Counted from the stretch's first letter, positions 1 to 9,073 are shown. The stretch: 64,000 bases of DNA from Bacteroidota bacterium (GCA_018266795.1 JAFDZV010000018.1:34826-98825), one strand, 5' to 3'. Notes: generated by a model not told the origin, from the letters alone. Made by a program: numbers and translations.

Positions 1-22
1 CTGACCACTGACCACTGACCAC
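1..22. repeat. Heptamer repeat (CTGACCA)x3
   Basis: Three perfect tandem copies of CTGACCA lie 7 nt beyond the stop codon of the four-helix-bundle gene. The same heptad, more or less decayed, recurs at 12131-12162, 16018-16031, 17258-17289 and 17861-17892. The copy may extend beyond the left window edge. Confidence 0.85.
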
Positions 23-28
23 GAACTG

Positions 29-394
29 CTACACCGCCTTCAGCACCGAGGCGATCTCAGTGCCGGTACTCTGCGTGAGGGGCCAGATGATATCCATGGT
101 GGCGTGCGTGAGGTAATCCAGCCTGAGGCCGAGTATCAGGAAGGTCTCCAACTGCATCAGAGCGAAGCGTGCCTCCTGCATGCGGGCGCGGCACTCCTTT
201 GCCGTGGAACGTGCGGCCCACCCCTCGGCGATGCTGGAGGGGATCATTGCGGCGGCGCGGCGTGTCTCCGCCGTGAGCGATGCGATTTCGGCGAGTGGAT
301 AATCGCGTGTGCAGCGGTACACCTCGGTTGCGAGCGTCATGGCTTCCTGCCATGCAAGCATTTCGTCGTAGGAACGGAGCGACTGAATCGTCAT
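29..394 (-). CDS. Four-helix bundle protein (S23/IVP-like)
   Basis: A complete 121-residue all-helical protein. The sequence YDEMLAWQEAMTLATEVYR, then a PSSIAEGWAA turn and an EARFALMQLETFLILGLRL helix, is the pattern of the four-helix-bundle family named after proteins encoded in 23S rRNA intervening sequences and related to Avd of diversity-generating retroelements. The biochemical function of the stand-alone members is not established. There is no rRNA or reverse transcriptase nearby. Heptamer CTGACCA repeats lie directly 3' of the gene, and a second family member (17347-17739) is also bordered by heptad repeats. This suggests that the gene travels with the repeats (inference). Confidence 0.8.
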   Translation of the reverse strand: MTIQSLRSYDEMLAWQEAMTLATEVYRCTRDYPLAEIASLTAETRRAAAMIPSSIAEGWAARSTAKECRARMQEARFALMQLETFLILGLRLDYLTHATMDIIWPLTQSTGTEIASVLKAV

Positions 395-674
395 GAGTTG
401 CCCGGTATGGAGGAGGAGATTTCTGGGTGCCGCATCGCGGCGGAGGATGACGTCGGCATCTGTTCAGCGAAGAGGAGTAGGCCCCGGTTCGCTATATACC
501 ATTCTTTGCCGACGATTGTGAAGGCGATGTCAACACCTACCACAACCCGTTACGAACCCGCGTTGCGTACTAACGGGGAGCAATGTAGGTTTGCTCGCTT
601 CATGGAAGGGCACGCCCGTGGGGTATGCCGTCTCCCCGGCTTCCTGTTGCAGCACGATTCCTGCGTTACGTTCG

Positions 675-1709
675 ATGAGTGGTTCGCGAGTTCGAATTGT
701 TCTTGACGCCATGGGCACCGACAACGCGCCCGCAGAGGACGTGCGGGGTGCGGTGGAGGCATTGAACGATCCCGCCCGGGGCGCGAACCCGTTCGATCTG
801 ATTCTGGTTGGCCGTGCGCAGGAGATAGAGCGCGAGCTGGGCCGGCATTCGGGCGCCGATCGTTCCCGTATCACCGTTGTGGATGCGCCGGACGTGATCG
901 GCATGGGGGACGAGCCGGCGCAGGCCGTGCGCACCAGGCGCGAAAGCTCCATCGTGAAAGGCATCACCCTGCACGCCGACGGTGGCGCCGATGCATTCGT
1001 GTCTGCAGGCAATACCGGAGCGGTGATGACCGCCTCCACGCTCATCCTCGGCCGCATCAAGGGCATCGCTCGCCCTACGATCGCATCGCAATTCCCTTCC
1101 GCCAATGGCTTCTGCATCGTTGCCGATGTTGGAGCGAATGTCGATACCAAGCCGCGCAATCTGTACGAGTTCGCGCTGATGACCAGCATCTACGCGGAAC
1201 AGATCTTCGGCCTTGCCAATCCCAGCGTCGGCCTGTTGAACGTGGGTGAGGAGGAAGGAAAGGGGGACGATCGTGCCGTGCAGGCGTACGACATGCTCAA
1301 GCGAAGCCGGCTGAACTTCGTCGGCAACGTTGAGGGGCGCGATATCCTGAAGGGGACGGCGCGCGTTGTGATCTGCGACGGATTCACCGGCAACATCGTG
1401 CTGAAGTTTGCCGAAAGCGTTCCCGGATTTCTCCGCTCCAAATTGAGCGCGCAGGCATCCGGATTCATGACCCGCCTGCGTCTCGGCGTTGCGCGCGGTG
1501 TGCTGCGCAATGTGTTCCGCGAGATGGATTATCAGGAATACGGAGGCGTGCCGCTGCTGGGCGTCAACGGCGTCTCCATCATCGGCCATGGCGGCTCCAC
1601 CGCGAAGGCTGTGAAGAACATGATCTTCAAGGCGGACGAGATGGTGCGCAAGGGGGTGAACCTGAAGATCATGGAGATGCTTGCCGGTGAGGAACCGGAG
1701 GCATCGTAG
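675..1709 (+). CDS. plsX: Phosphate acyltransferase PlsX
   Basis: 344 residues. PlsX converts acyl-ACP and phosphate to acyl-phosphate, the donor for PlsY in glycerolipid synthesis, as a peripheral membrane enzyme. The N-terminus RIVLDAMGTDNAPAEDVRGA matches the family's LDAMGGDxAP start. SAGNTGAVMTA, VADVGANVDTKP, NVGEEEGKG and CDGFTGNIVLK follow in the family order. I chose ATG 675 because the reading frame upstream adds 28 residues with no family resemblance. The gene heads the fab cluster. The usual upstream partner rpmF (ribosomal protein L32) is absent: 395-674 holds no recognisable gene. Confidence 0.96.
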   Translation: MSGSRVRIVLDAMGTDNAPAEDVRGAVEALNDPARGANPFDLILVGRAQEIERELGRHSGADRSRITVVDAPDVIGMGDEPAQAVRTRRESSIVKGITLHADGGADAFVSAGNTGAVMTASTLILGRIKGIARPTIASQFPSANGFCIVADVGANVDTKPRNLYEFALMTSIYAEQIFGLANPSVGLLNVGEEEGKGDDRAVQAYDMLKRSRLNFVGNVEGRDILKGTARVVICDGFTGNIVLKFAESVPGFLRSKLSAQASGFMTRLRLGVARGVLRNVFREMDYQEYGGVPLLGVNGVSIIGHGGSTAKAVKNMIFKADEMVRKGVNLKIMEMLAGEEPEAS

Positions 1710-1712
1710 CAG

Positions 1713-1758
1713 GCCGTTGCATGCCGCTACGGCAGGCGCCGCGGCGGCATGCAACGGC
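1713..1758 (+). terminator. Long hairpin after plsX
   Basis: A perfect 15-bp stem (1713-1727 with 1744-1758; GCCGTTGCATGCCGC and its complement) has a 16-nt loop and starts 4 nt after the plsX stop. It has no T-run, so it may be a processing or attenuation hairpin rather than a classical intrinsic terminator. Confidence 0.55.
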
Positions 1759-1864
1759 ATATCGACCGGCGACATATCGTTCGGTTACCAATTACGAGGA
1801 CGCTTCCGGTTGGCGCGCCCCGGTGAATTCGGGGCGGGCGTCCCAATAACCAGATCCAAACTTC

Positions 1865-2860
1865 ATGACATCGCTCAAACGAGCCGCGATTACCTCCGTG
1901 GGACATTACGTTCCGCCCGATGTGTACGACAATCACTACTTCGAGTCGTTCCTCGAGACCAACGATCAGTGGATTCGTGAGCGAACGGGGATTGTGGAGC
2001 GGAGGTTCCTGAAGGAAGGCGGTGCGAGCGATCTGGCACTTCCTGCGGCGCAGCTCTGCCTGGAGCGCCGCGGCATCACGGCCGCCGATGTGGAGTGCAT
2101 CGTCGTGGCAACGGTGACGCCGGACATGATCTTCCCGCCGACGGCGAGCATTCTGCAGGGGAAGCTGGGTGCGGTGAACGCCTGGTGCTTCGATCTCGAG
2201 GCGGCCTGCTCCTCCTTTCTCTATGCGCTGAACGTTGGCGCGCGCATGATCGAGAGCGGTGCGCATCGCAACGTTCTCGTTGTTGGCGCGGACAAGATGA
2301 GCGCAATCATGAACTTCGAGGATCGCAACACCGCGGTGCTGTTCGGTGACGGCGCCGGCGCGGTTCTGCTGGAGCCCTCGGAGGATGAGTCCCTGGGCCT
2401 GATGGACTTCTACCTGAAGGTGGATCCGTCCGGCGGCAAGAATCTCTACCAGCCAGCCGGCGGAAGTCTGCTTCCGCCAACGGCCGAGACCGTTGCAAAC
2501 AAGATGCACTACATCGTGCAGGATGGGAAGACGGTGTTCAAGGCGGCCGTGCCCGGCATGCAGGAGGCGGCGGAGATGATCATGGAGCGGAATCACCTCA
2601 CGGCCGACAATATCCGCTGGCTTGTTCCGCATCAGGCCAACCTCCGCATCATCTCCGCCACCGCGGACCGGATGGGACTGCCGATGGAGAAGGTGATGGT
2701 GAACATCGACAAGTACGGCAACACGACATCCGGTACACTCCCGATCTGCCTGAGCGAATGGTGGGAGCGGGGTGACCTCGCCAAGGGAGATTCGCTGGTG
2801 CTTGTCACCTTCGGCGCGGGCTACACCTATGGCGGCGCCTACGTTCGCTGGGCGTATTGA
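1865..2860 (+). CDS. fabH: 3-oxoacyl-ACP synthase III (FabH)
   Basis: 331 residues. FabH condenses acetyl-CoA (or a branched starter) with malonyl-ACP to begin fatty-acid synthesis. The thiolase-fold active site is visible: Cys115 in EAACSSFLYAL, His256 in VPHQANLRI and Asn286 in YGNTTSGT, giving the Cys-His-Asn triad. The N-terminal TNDQWIRERTGIVERR is the CoA-binding signature. The C-terminus ends in GAGYTYGGAYVRW as in the family. Start ATG 1865 gives the standard length; there is no clear Shine-Dalgarno. It sits between plsX and fabD. Confidence 0.97.
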   Translation: MTSLKRAAITSVGHYVPPDVYDNHYFESFLETNDQWIRERTGIVERRFLKEGGASDLALPAAQLCLERRGITAADVECIVVATVTPDMIFPPTASILQGKLGAVNAWCFDLEAACSSFLYALNVGARMIESGAHRNVLVVGADKMSAIMNFEDRNTAVLFGDGAGAVLLEPSEDESLGLMDFYLKVDPSGGKNLYQPAGGSLLPPTAETVANKMHYIVQDGKTVFKAAVPGMQEAAEMIMERNHLTADNIRWLVPHQANLRIISATADRMGLPMEKVMVNIDKYGNTTSGTLPICLSEWWERGDLAKGDSLVLVTFGAGYTYGGAYVRWAY

Positions 2861-2979
2861 TCGCGGCGGCAGCAGCAGTCTCGGCGGCGCAGTGACAGCC
2901 ACCGGATATCGTGTGCGTGCAATGTGGCGAGGGCCCGTTCCGGCGGGCGTCTCCAATCAGTATCAACCCACGTGTTCAG

Positions 2980-3903
2980 ATGAGAGCCTTCGTATTCCCG
3001 GGACAGGGATCGCAGTTTGTAGGGATGGGGCGTGAGGCCTACATCGAAAACAACATCGTGCGGGACATCTTCGATCGCGCGAACGATGTGCTTGGCTACG
3101 AGTTGACCGGCATCATGTTCGAAGGGCCGGACGATGAGCTGCGCCAGACGGAGAATGCGCAGCCGGCCATCTTTGTCCACAGCTACGCACTCTTTCAGTT
3201 GCTGAGCAGCCCGAAACCGACGATGGCTGCGGGGCATTCGCTTGGCGAGTACACTGCCCTTACGGTTGCCAATGCGTTTACCTTCGACGAGGCCTTGCGT
3301 CTCGTGCAGATTCGTGCCGGGGCGATGCAGGAGGCGGGGCGGCAGGCACGGGGAACGATGGCAGCGGTGATCGGGTTGGACGATGAAACGATCGGACGCA
3401 TCTGCCTGCAGGTGTGTGAGGAGGTGGGCGTGGTACAGTCCGCGAACTTCAACTCGCCCGGGCAGGTGGTGGTCAGCGGAACACCCGATGCGGTTGCCGA
3501 GGCGATGCGGCGTGCCAAGGAGGCCGGCGCCCGAATGGTGAAGCAGTTGAACGTCTCCGGCGCATTCCATTCTCCGTTGATGGAGCCGGCACGGCAGAAG
3601 CTTGCAGAGGCGCTTGGCGACGCACCGATTCGCGACGCGGACTTCCCGGTGTACGTGAATGTGAGCGGCGAGCCGGTGACTGCGGCCGATGCGATTCGCG
3701 AGTCGTTGCTGAAGCAGTTGACGGCTCCCGTACAGTGGACGAGGACGATAGAGCGGATGGCCGCCGACGGCGCCTCCGAGTTTATCGAAGTTGGTCCGGG
3801 GAACGTGCTTCAGGGACTGGTGAAGAGAATAGCCCCGGGCACCTCGCAGCGCGGAGTTGCGGACCTCGCGATGGTTGCCGCATTCAACGAGGCCGGAACC
3901 TGA
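2980..3903 (+). CDS. fabD: Malonyl-CoA:ACP transacylase (FabD)
   Basis: 307 residues from ATG 2980. FabD moves malonyl from CoA to ACP for chain elongation. The protein opens with AFVFPGQGSQFVGMG. The nucleophile is Ser87 in GHSLGEYTAL, Arg112 is the carboxylate-binding arginine in QIRAGAMQ, and the catalytic His197 is in GAFHSPLM. Residues upstream of this ATG in the same frame do not resemble the family. The gene lies 119 nt after fabH and is followed by fabG, the conserved fab order. Confidence 0.97.
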   Translation: MRAFVFPGQGSQFVGMGREAYIENNIVRDIFDRANDVLGYELTGIMFEGPDDELRQTENAQPAIFVHSYALFQLLSSPKPTMAAGHSLGEYTALTVANAFTFDEALRLVQIRAGAMQEAGRQARGTMAAVIGLDDETIGRICLQVCEEVGVVQSANFNSPGQVVVSGTPDAVAEAMRRAKEAGARMVKQLNVSGAFHSPLMEPARQKLAEALGDAPIRDADFPVYVNVSGEPVTAADAIRESLLKQLTAPVQWTRTIERMAADGASEFIEVGPGNVLQGLVKRIAPGTSQRGVADLAMVAAFNEAGT

Positions 3904-4015
3904 AGCAGCGGTTGAATGCCGGCCGGCGCGTGCGAACAGTGCGCGATGTGTTCCGCGAACAATGGAGGGCAGCCCGGGTGATTGCGGCTGTCGATGTACC
4001 AATGATGGACTTCAG

Positions 4016-4807
4016 ATGAGCACCGAGACAGCAGAGACAGTCGAGAGCGGCGCGCCGGCGCATCGAGGACGCCTGGCGGGGCGGGTTGCGATCGTAACCG
4101 GTGGATCGCGCGGCATCGGGCGCGCAATCGTGGAGCGTTTTGCCGCCGAGGGCGCGCGCGTTGCGTTCACGTATAACTCCTCTGCGGATGCCGCCACGGC
4201 CATGGTTCGGGAGCTAGGCGAGGAGAATGCAATGGCCGTGAAGTGCGATGTTTCCAGCGCCGAGGAGATAGCCTCGCTCGTTGAAAAGGTGCTCACGGCG
4301 TGGGGGAAAATCCATATATTGGTCAACAATGCGGGTATCACAAAGGATACCCTGGTGATGCGCATGAGCCAGCAGGACTTCGAGGATGTTCTGCGTACCA
4401 ACCTCACCGGCGCGTTTCTCGCCACCAAGGCGGTGATGCGTCCGATGATGGGAGAACGGTGGGGACGCATCATCAACATCGCCTCTGTTGTTGGTCTGAT
4501 CGGGAATCCCGGCCAGGCCAATTATGTTGCGTCGAAGGCCGGCCTGATCGGCATGACCAAGTCGATCGCGCACGAGGTTGCCTCACGCAATATCCTTGTC
4601 AACTGCATCGCTCCCGGTTTCATCCAGAGCGACATGACCGCCAAGCTGAACGAGGCGCAACAGACGGGACTGCTCGGCATGATTCCGTTGAAGCGCCAGG
4701 GGCAGGGGGCGGATGTGGCTGCGCTTGCGGCGTTCCTCGCCAGCGACGATGCCTCCTACATTACCGGCCAGGTGATTGCCGTCGATGGCGGCATGACAAT
4801 GGTCTGA
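4016..4807 (+). CDS. fabG: 3-oxoacyl-ACP reductase (FabG)
   Basis: 263 residues. FabG is an NADPH-dependent short-chain dehydrogenase that reduces 3-ketoacyl-ACP. The nucleotide-binding TGGSRGIG motif is at 28-35, NNAG at 104-107, and the catalytic Ser157, Tyr170 and Lys174 appear in INIASVVG and NYVASK. The end ASYITGQVIAVDGGMTMV is typical. ATG 4016 leaves about 22 extra N-terminal residues before VAIVTGG, so a later start is possible, although no better ATG exists. Neighbours fabD and acpP give the assignment to fatty-acid synthesis rather than to a generic SDR. Confidence 0.95.
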   Translation: MSTETAETVESGAPAHRGRLAGRVAIVTGGSRGIGRAIVERFAAEGARVAFTYNSSADAATAMVRELGEENAMAVKCDVSSAEEIASLVEKVLTAWGKIHILVNNAGITKDTLVMRMSQQDFEDVLRTNLTGAFLATKAVMRPMMGERWGRIINIASVVGLIGNPGQANYVASKAGLIGMTKSIAHEVASRNILVNCIAPGFIQSDMTAKLNEAQQTGLLGMIPLKRQGQGADVAALAAFLASDDASYITGQVIAVDGGMTMV

Positions 4808-5057
4808 TAGGCCGATTGCCTGTGCCGGTGCGGCGCGCCTCCCGCGTGGGGCCGGTGCCGCGGCGGTATCGGGATTGCGGCGGGAGCGTTGGGTGGTACC
4901 CCCTCTCGAAACCCGGCTGCACATGTTTGAGAATCCGGTTGCACCATGCATGGAACACGATGCCTCTGGCTTCGTAGCGCGCATGAGTACACTGGCACCG
5001 GATGTGCTTATGAACCTTTCCAACAATACACAGTAGAACTCTTACACGGAGAGACAA

Positions 5058-5297
5058 ATGGCAGACGTTGAGGCCAAAGTCAAGGAAATCATTGTCAATA
5101 AGCTTGGCGTCGAGGAGTCGCAGATTACCGATGGCGCATCGTTCATCAACGATCTCGGCGCGGACTCGCTCGACACGGTGGAGTTGATCATGGAATTCGA
5201 GAAGTCGTTCAACGTCACGATCGACGATGCCGATGCAGAGAAGATCCAGACCGTTGGCGACGCTGTGAGCTACCTGTCGGCAAAGACCGCCGCATAA
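5058..5297 (+). CDS. acpP: Acyl carrier protein
   Basis: 79 residues, acidic. It carries growing acyl chains on phosphopantetheine attached to Ser37 in the [10 protein letters not shown] motif. A good Shine-Dalgarno (GGAGAG, about 5047-5052) precedes ATG 5058, in contrast to several cluster genes that have none. High expression is expected. It lies 250 nt after fabG; that gap (4808-5057) is GC-rich and holds no recognisable gene. A hairpin follows at 5324-5345. Confidence 0.98.
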   Translation: MADVEAKVKEIIVNKLGVEESQITDGASFINDLGADSLDTVELIMEFEKSFNVTIDDADAEKIQTVGDAVSYLSAKTAA

Positions 5298-5323
5298 TTC
5301 GTTCCTGCATGTCCTTTCGGGAC

Positions 5324-5345
5324 CATGGTTCGTTCGAGAACCATG
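5324..5345 (+). terminator. Hairpin downstream of acpP
   Basis: An 8-bp perfect stem, CATGGTTC/GAACCATG, with a 6-nt loop lies 26 nt after the acpP stop. No U-tract follows, so terminator activity is a guess. Confidence 0.4.
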
Positions 5346-5379
5346 AAGGGCGCCGGCTTCTGCCGCCGCCGTATGCCTG

Positions 5380-5447
5380 GAGTTCCTGACATTCGGCGCT
5401 GCAGGGCCTGTAGGCTCCGGTGCGCATTCCGGTTTTGACAGGAACTG
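5380..5447 (+). repeat. 68-nt inverted-repeat element, copy A
   Basis: This copy matches the reverse complement of 55575-55642 at 58 of 68 positions. The ends are themselves inverted (AGTTCCTGACA at the left, TGACAGGAACT at the right), so the element can fold on itself. It is non-coding and lies in the acpP-fabF gap. The conserved core is CATTCGGCGCTGCA, and CCGGTTTTGAC lies near the right end. Confidence 0.8.
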
Positions 5448-5450
5448 TTG

Positions 5451-5513
5451 GATCTCCTACCCAGTCGCTTCAAGGCCGGCAGGTTGTTGCCACCCGGTTT
5501 TGTCAGGAGCTCC
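5451..5513 (+). repeat. Inverted-repeat element, diverged copy C
   Basis: This copy directly follows copy A in the same orientation. The right end CCGGTTTTGTCAGGAGCTCC parallels copy A's CCGGTTTTGACAGGAACTG, and its left end GATCTCCT mirrors it. The middle is diverged and about 5 nt shorter. The remainder of 5298-5817 shows no gene. Confidence 0.55.
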
Positions 5514-5817
5514 AAATCCGGATTCGCGTTGTGTGACATGCCGGAGTTTCCGCATCTCCACTCGACAGTCGAAATTATTCCGGCGGATCATTCTGAACGC
5601 ATGCGCGGAATCCATTGACGAACGTTGAGAGAATTGCCCGGTCTTGTAGCCTCACGGGGCACGAGGCCGGGCCTTCTTTCTGTGACGATCGCCTTCTACA
5701 CCTCGATCGGCGCGCGCTTCACAGCCTGCGGGCAACGGAGCCGAGCATGTTTCCGGTTGAGGCAGATGGTATGGACGCCGGCGATCAGTACGTCACAGCA
5801 CTTCATATCCTATACTC

Positions 5818-7071
5818 ATGGAGCAATATCCACGTCGCAGGGTGGTTGTTACGGGCCTTGGAGCGGTAACGCCAATCGGCAATACGTGCAGGGAATTCTG
5901 GGACGGCATGATGCAGGGGCGCAGCGGTGCGCACTTCATCACCAGGTTCGACGCATCGGACTACGATACGAAGTTCGCATGCGAGGTCAAGAATTTCGAT
6001 GCCGTTGCTCTGCTGGATCGCAAGACCGCCAACAAGACCGATCTGTTCACGCAGTTCGCGCTTGTCGCCACCGACGAGGCGATGGCCGATGCCGGCCTTA
6101 CCAGGGAGAGCGTTGTTCCGGAACGCTCCGGCTCGATCTACGGTTCGGGCATCGGCGGTATGTGGACGTATCATCATCAGATGATGACGCTCTTCGAAAC
6201 CGGCGGTCCGCATCGAATCAGTCCGTTCTTCATCCCGATGCTCATCTCGAACATCGCAGCCGGAATGATCTCGATGCGCTACAATCTGAAGGGGCCGAAC
6301 TACGCGACCACGTCGGCCTGTGCAACCAGTGCGAACGCGATTGCGGATGCATTCATCCTGATCCAGCGCGGCAATGCCGACGTGATGGTGACCGGCGGTT
6401 CCGAGGCCGTTGTCACGCCGATGGCAATCGGCGGCTTCAACGCCATGCGGGCGCTCTCCACCCGGAACGATTCCCCGGCAACGGCCAGCCGCCCGTTCGA
6501 TCTCGAACGTGACGGCTTCGTTCTGGGCGAAGGCGCTGGCACGATCGTGATGGAGGAGCTGGAGCACGCACGGGCCCGCGGCGCCAAGATCTATGCGGAA
6601 CTGGTGGGCGTTGGGATGACTGCCGATGCGTATCACATGACGGCTCCGGCGCCGGGTGGCGAGGGCGCACGCCGCGCCATGGCCGAGGCGCTTCGCGATG
6701 CCGGCGTTGAAACCACCGACGTGGATTACATCAACACCCATGGAACTTCAACGCCGCTGGGTGATATTGCCGAAGTAATGGCGATCAAGGATCTGTTCGG
6801 TGCACATGCGCACGAACTGCTGATCAGCGCCACCAAGTCCATGACCGGGCATCTGCTGGGTGCCGCCGGTGTGGTTGAAGCGATCGCCACCGTGCTCGCT
6901 CTGCAGAACGGAATGGCGCCGCCAACCATCAACAATGTTACTCCCGATCCGGAGATCGATCTGGATTTCGTTCCGAACGTTCCGCGCCAGCGGGAGATGC
7001 GGGTTGCCATTTCAAATGCATTCGGGTTCGGCGGCCAGAATGCATCGCTCTGCTTCAAGAAATTCGAATAA
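5818..7071 (+). CDS. fabF: 3-oxoacyl-ACP synthase II (FabF)
   Basis: 417 residues. FabF is the condensing enzyme that elongates acyl-ACP with malonyl-ACP. The thiolase-fold catalytic residues are Cys168 in TTSACATSANA, His308 in NTHGTSTPLGD and His345 in SMTGHLLGAAG. The C-terminal SNAFGFGGQNASL loop is complete. ATG 5818 starts directly at the conserved RRVVVTGLGAVTPIG. The gene follows a 520-nt gap containing the inverted-repeat elements, so it may have its own promoter. Confidence 0.97.
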   Translation: MEQYPRRRVVVTGLGAVTPIGNTCREFWDGMMQGRSGAHFITRFDASDYDTKFACEVKNFDAVALLDRKTANKTDLFTQFALVATDEAMADAGLTRESVVPERSGSIYGSGIGGMWTYHHQMMTLFETGGPHRISPFFIPMLISNIAAGMISMRYNLKGPNYATTSACATSANAIADAFILIQRGNADVMVTGGSEAVVTPMAIGGFNAMRALSTRNDSPATASRPFDLERDGFVLGEGAGTIVMEELEHARARGAKIYAELVGVGMTADAYHMTAPAPGGEGARRAMAEALRDAGVETTDVDYINTHGTSTPLGDIAEVMAIKDLFGAHAHELLISATKSMTGHLLGAAGVVEAIATVLALQNGMAPPTINNVTPDPEIDLDFVPNVPRQREMRVAISNAFGFGGQNASLCFKKFE

Positions 7072-7086
7072 CGTTCGTCTACGGCG

Positions 7087-7117
7087 TGCGGCGTGCCCGG
7101 AACCGGGTTACGCCGCA
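7087..7117 (+). terminator. Hairpin after fabF
   Basis: An 8-bp stem, TGCGGCGT/ACGCCGCA, encloses an inner CCCGG-AA-CCGGG palindrome 15 nt after the fabF stop. It is a plausible end of the fab transcript before rnc, but no T-run follows. Confidence 0.45.
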
Positions 7118-7255
7118 TCGCTGAACCGATTGCCAGTCCCCCCGCGATGCCTTCGTTGGCACCCACATGTCACGGTGGCGCAGTTCAAATACCCGCATCG
7201 CGCCCATCCCCCGGAGCGGTAGCGTCAAGAGGGGCAGTTCATATCCTCGCGTGCG

Positions 7256-8086
7256 ATGATTCGCCAACTCGTCAACAAGCTCTTCGGACGGGCACAGAGC
7301 CGTGGTTCGTCCGTTGAATCGATATTCTCGCCGTATCCCGACCGCAGACAGTTCGTCAATCACGGTCTGGTGACTCCGCGTGCAATGGCATTGCTGGAGG
7401 AGGTGGTGGGATATCGTATTGCGAACATCGCATACTTCGAACAGGCGCTCGTGCATCGCAGCTACCTTCAGGTGGCCGAGCAGGACTCCGTTGTCAGCAA
7501 CGAGCGATTGGAGTTCCTCGGGGACTCCATTCTGAACATGCTCATCGGGGAGTTCCTCTTCCACCGCTACACCGACATTCAGGAAGGTGAGCTCACCAAA
7601 CTTCGCAGCCGGCTTGTGAACCGCAAGGCGCTTACGCTCTGCGCACGCATGGTACGGCTGGAGGAGATCGTGCTGCTGAATTCCTCCGCGGAGCAATCGC
7701 TGGAGCAGGGGAACGACTCGCTGCTGGCCGATGCCTTCGAGGCGATCATCGCCGCAATCTATCTGGACACGAACGGTGATCTCCGATTGGTGAAGGAGTT
7801 CCTGGCGCGCACGCTTCTTACACCGGAGACATGCGAGAAGGTTCTCTTCATCGACGAGAACTTCAAGAGCATCCTGCTGGAGCACATGCAGGCGCAGGGT
7901 CTGGGCGCACCGCGCTACATGGTAGTGAAGGAGGAGGGGCCCGATCACGAACGCGTGTTTACCGTACAGGTGCTCGTGGGAGGGGAGGTGCGTGGCGAGG
8001 GACGCGGGCGGAGCAAGAAGGAGGCTGAGCAGCATGCCGCGGCGGAGGCCGTGGAGAAACTGAACATCGACATGCCCGCCATCTGA
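7256..8086 (+). CDS. rnc: Ribonuclease III
   Basis: 276 residues. RNase III cleaves double-stranded RNA in rRNA and mRNA processing. The nuclease signature NERLEFLGDSILNMLI is at about 82-97. The second metal-binding segment DAFEAIIAAIYLD has Glu162. The C-terminal double-stranded RNA-binding domain, about 203-272, contains APRYMVVKEEGPDHERVF and GRSKKEAEQHAAAEAVEKL. The N-terminal 30 residues are longer than in E. coli RNase III, as is usual in Bacteroidota. It commonly follows acpP-fabF in this phylum. The gap 7072-7255 contains only the fabF hairpin. Confidence 0.97.
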   Translation: MIRQLVNKLFGRAQSRGSSVESIFSPYPDRRQFVNHGLVTPRAMALLEEVVGYRIANIAYFEQALVHRSYLQVAEQDSVVSNERLEFLGDSILNMLIGEFLFHRYTDIQEGELTKLRSRLVNRKALTLCARMVRLEEIVLLNSSAEQSLEQGNDSLLADAFEAIIAAIYLDTNGDLRLVKEFLARTLLTPETCEKVLFIDENFKSILLEHMQAQGLGAPRYMVVKEEGPDHERVFTVQVLVGGEVRGEGRGRSKKEAEQHAAAEAVEKLNIDMPAI

Positions 8087-8254
8087 AGCCGGATGCGGGC
8101 GGTGAAGCCGATGCGGGCCGCGGCGAAGCGGACTGTGCATCGTTGAATCGGCCGGCCACCAGCCGGCGCCTGACCACCCAACCGGTTACACTCATATCTT
8201 CCTCGTGTCATCCCGCAGTTGTTCGATCAACGGTTTACAATTGCGGGAGGATAT

Positions 8255-9073
8255 ATGCACCGTCACTCTTCGCACCATGGCATTGCTTCAATTCTTCTGT
8301 TTGCGTTTCTGACGCACCATGCGATCGCGGCGCATGCGGCCATTCCGCAGCCGAATGCCGTGCGCACGAATCGGCCGGTTCCATATCAGGAGCCGGCCCT
8401 GCCGGCGGATACGCTTGCACCCGCGGACGAGGCGGATGGCCCCGGCGATCCCACCGTACAGCGATTGTTCATCATGCCCACCGCGCATACGATCCGCGAA
8501 GGAACGCTGATGGTCGGCGTTCACGAGTTCCTGTGGGGGGATATTGCGTTCGCGCCCACAGACTGGCTTCAGCTGACGGCGCTCTATGCGCCGGTGCCGA
8601 ACGGACTCAGCCTGATGGTTGGCGCGAAGGCCCAGGTGATCCATGCAGATGGATTATTCCACGGGTTGGCGTTGAGCGCCGATGCATCCATGCTCGATTT
8701 CAACGGCAGCCACAGCCTTGTCTCCCCCACGCCGGTGTTTACGGCCACCGCATCGGCCGGAAGCAATCGGGTGGAGGCGAGCATGAGCCTGACCGGAGGC
8801 TACGAACTGAAGCCGGTGGTGGGGTTCTCACAGATCGGCATCGCGATCTACAACGAACGCCGGGACATCGCCTTCATTGCGGAGTCCGTGATCGGGCCAG
8901 GCATCGATCGCGATATGGCTATCGATGATTATCTCCTAATGGCCGGTGTTCGCGGATCCGGCACACACTTCACATTCGAAGGAGCATTGATGGCGAGCCC
9001 CGTGCTCATCAGATATGCGGGGCCGTACCTTCCCGTGGTGTTTCCGTTCATCAGCGGGACGTATTACTTCTAG
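8255..9073 (+). CDS. Secreted or outer-membrane protein of unknown function
   Basis: 272 residues from ATG 8255, chosen because GGGAGGA lies 5-6 nt upstream and the signal peptide then begins properly (ASILLFAFLTHHAIAAHA, Ala-x-Ala site). The mature part has alternating hydrophobic residues, glycine-rich turns and a terminal aromatic (GTYYF), which fits a small beta-barrel. I do not recognise the family. HTIREGTLMVGVHEFLWGDI near residue 75 resembles the opening strand of other FCB barrel proteins. The neighbours give no functional clue. Confidence 0.7.
   Translation: MHRHSSHHGIASILLFAFLTHHAIAAHAAIPQPNAVRTNRPVPYQEPALPADTLAPADEADGPGDPTVQRLFIMPTAHTIREGTLMVGVHEFLWGDIAFAPTDWLQLTALYAPVPNGLSLMVGAKAQVIHADGLFHGLALSADASMLDFNGSHSLVSPTPVFTATASAGSNRVEASMSLTGGYELKPVVGFSQIGIAIYNERRDIAFIAESVIGPGIDRDMAIDDYLLMAGVRGSGTHFTFEGALMASPVLIRYAGPYLPVVFPFISGTYYF

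Noticed and set aside
29-394. Diversity-generating retroelement, suggested by the Avd-like four-helix protein
   Set aside because: No reverse transcriptase, template repeat or variable C-type lectin gene nearby.
395-674. Possible rpmF (ribosomal protein L32) upstream of plsX
   Set aside because: No zinc-finger CxxC...C pattern or L32-like frame could be found on the plus strand.
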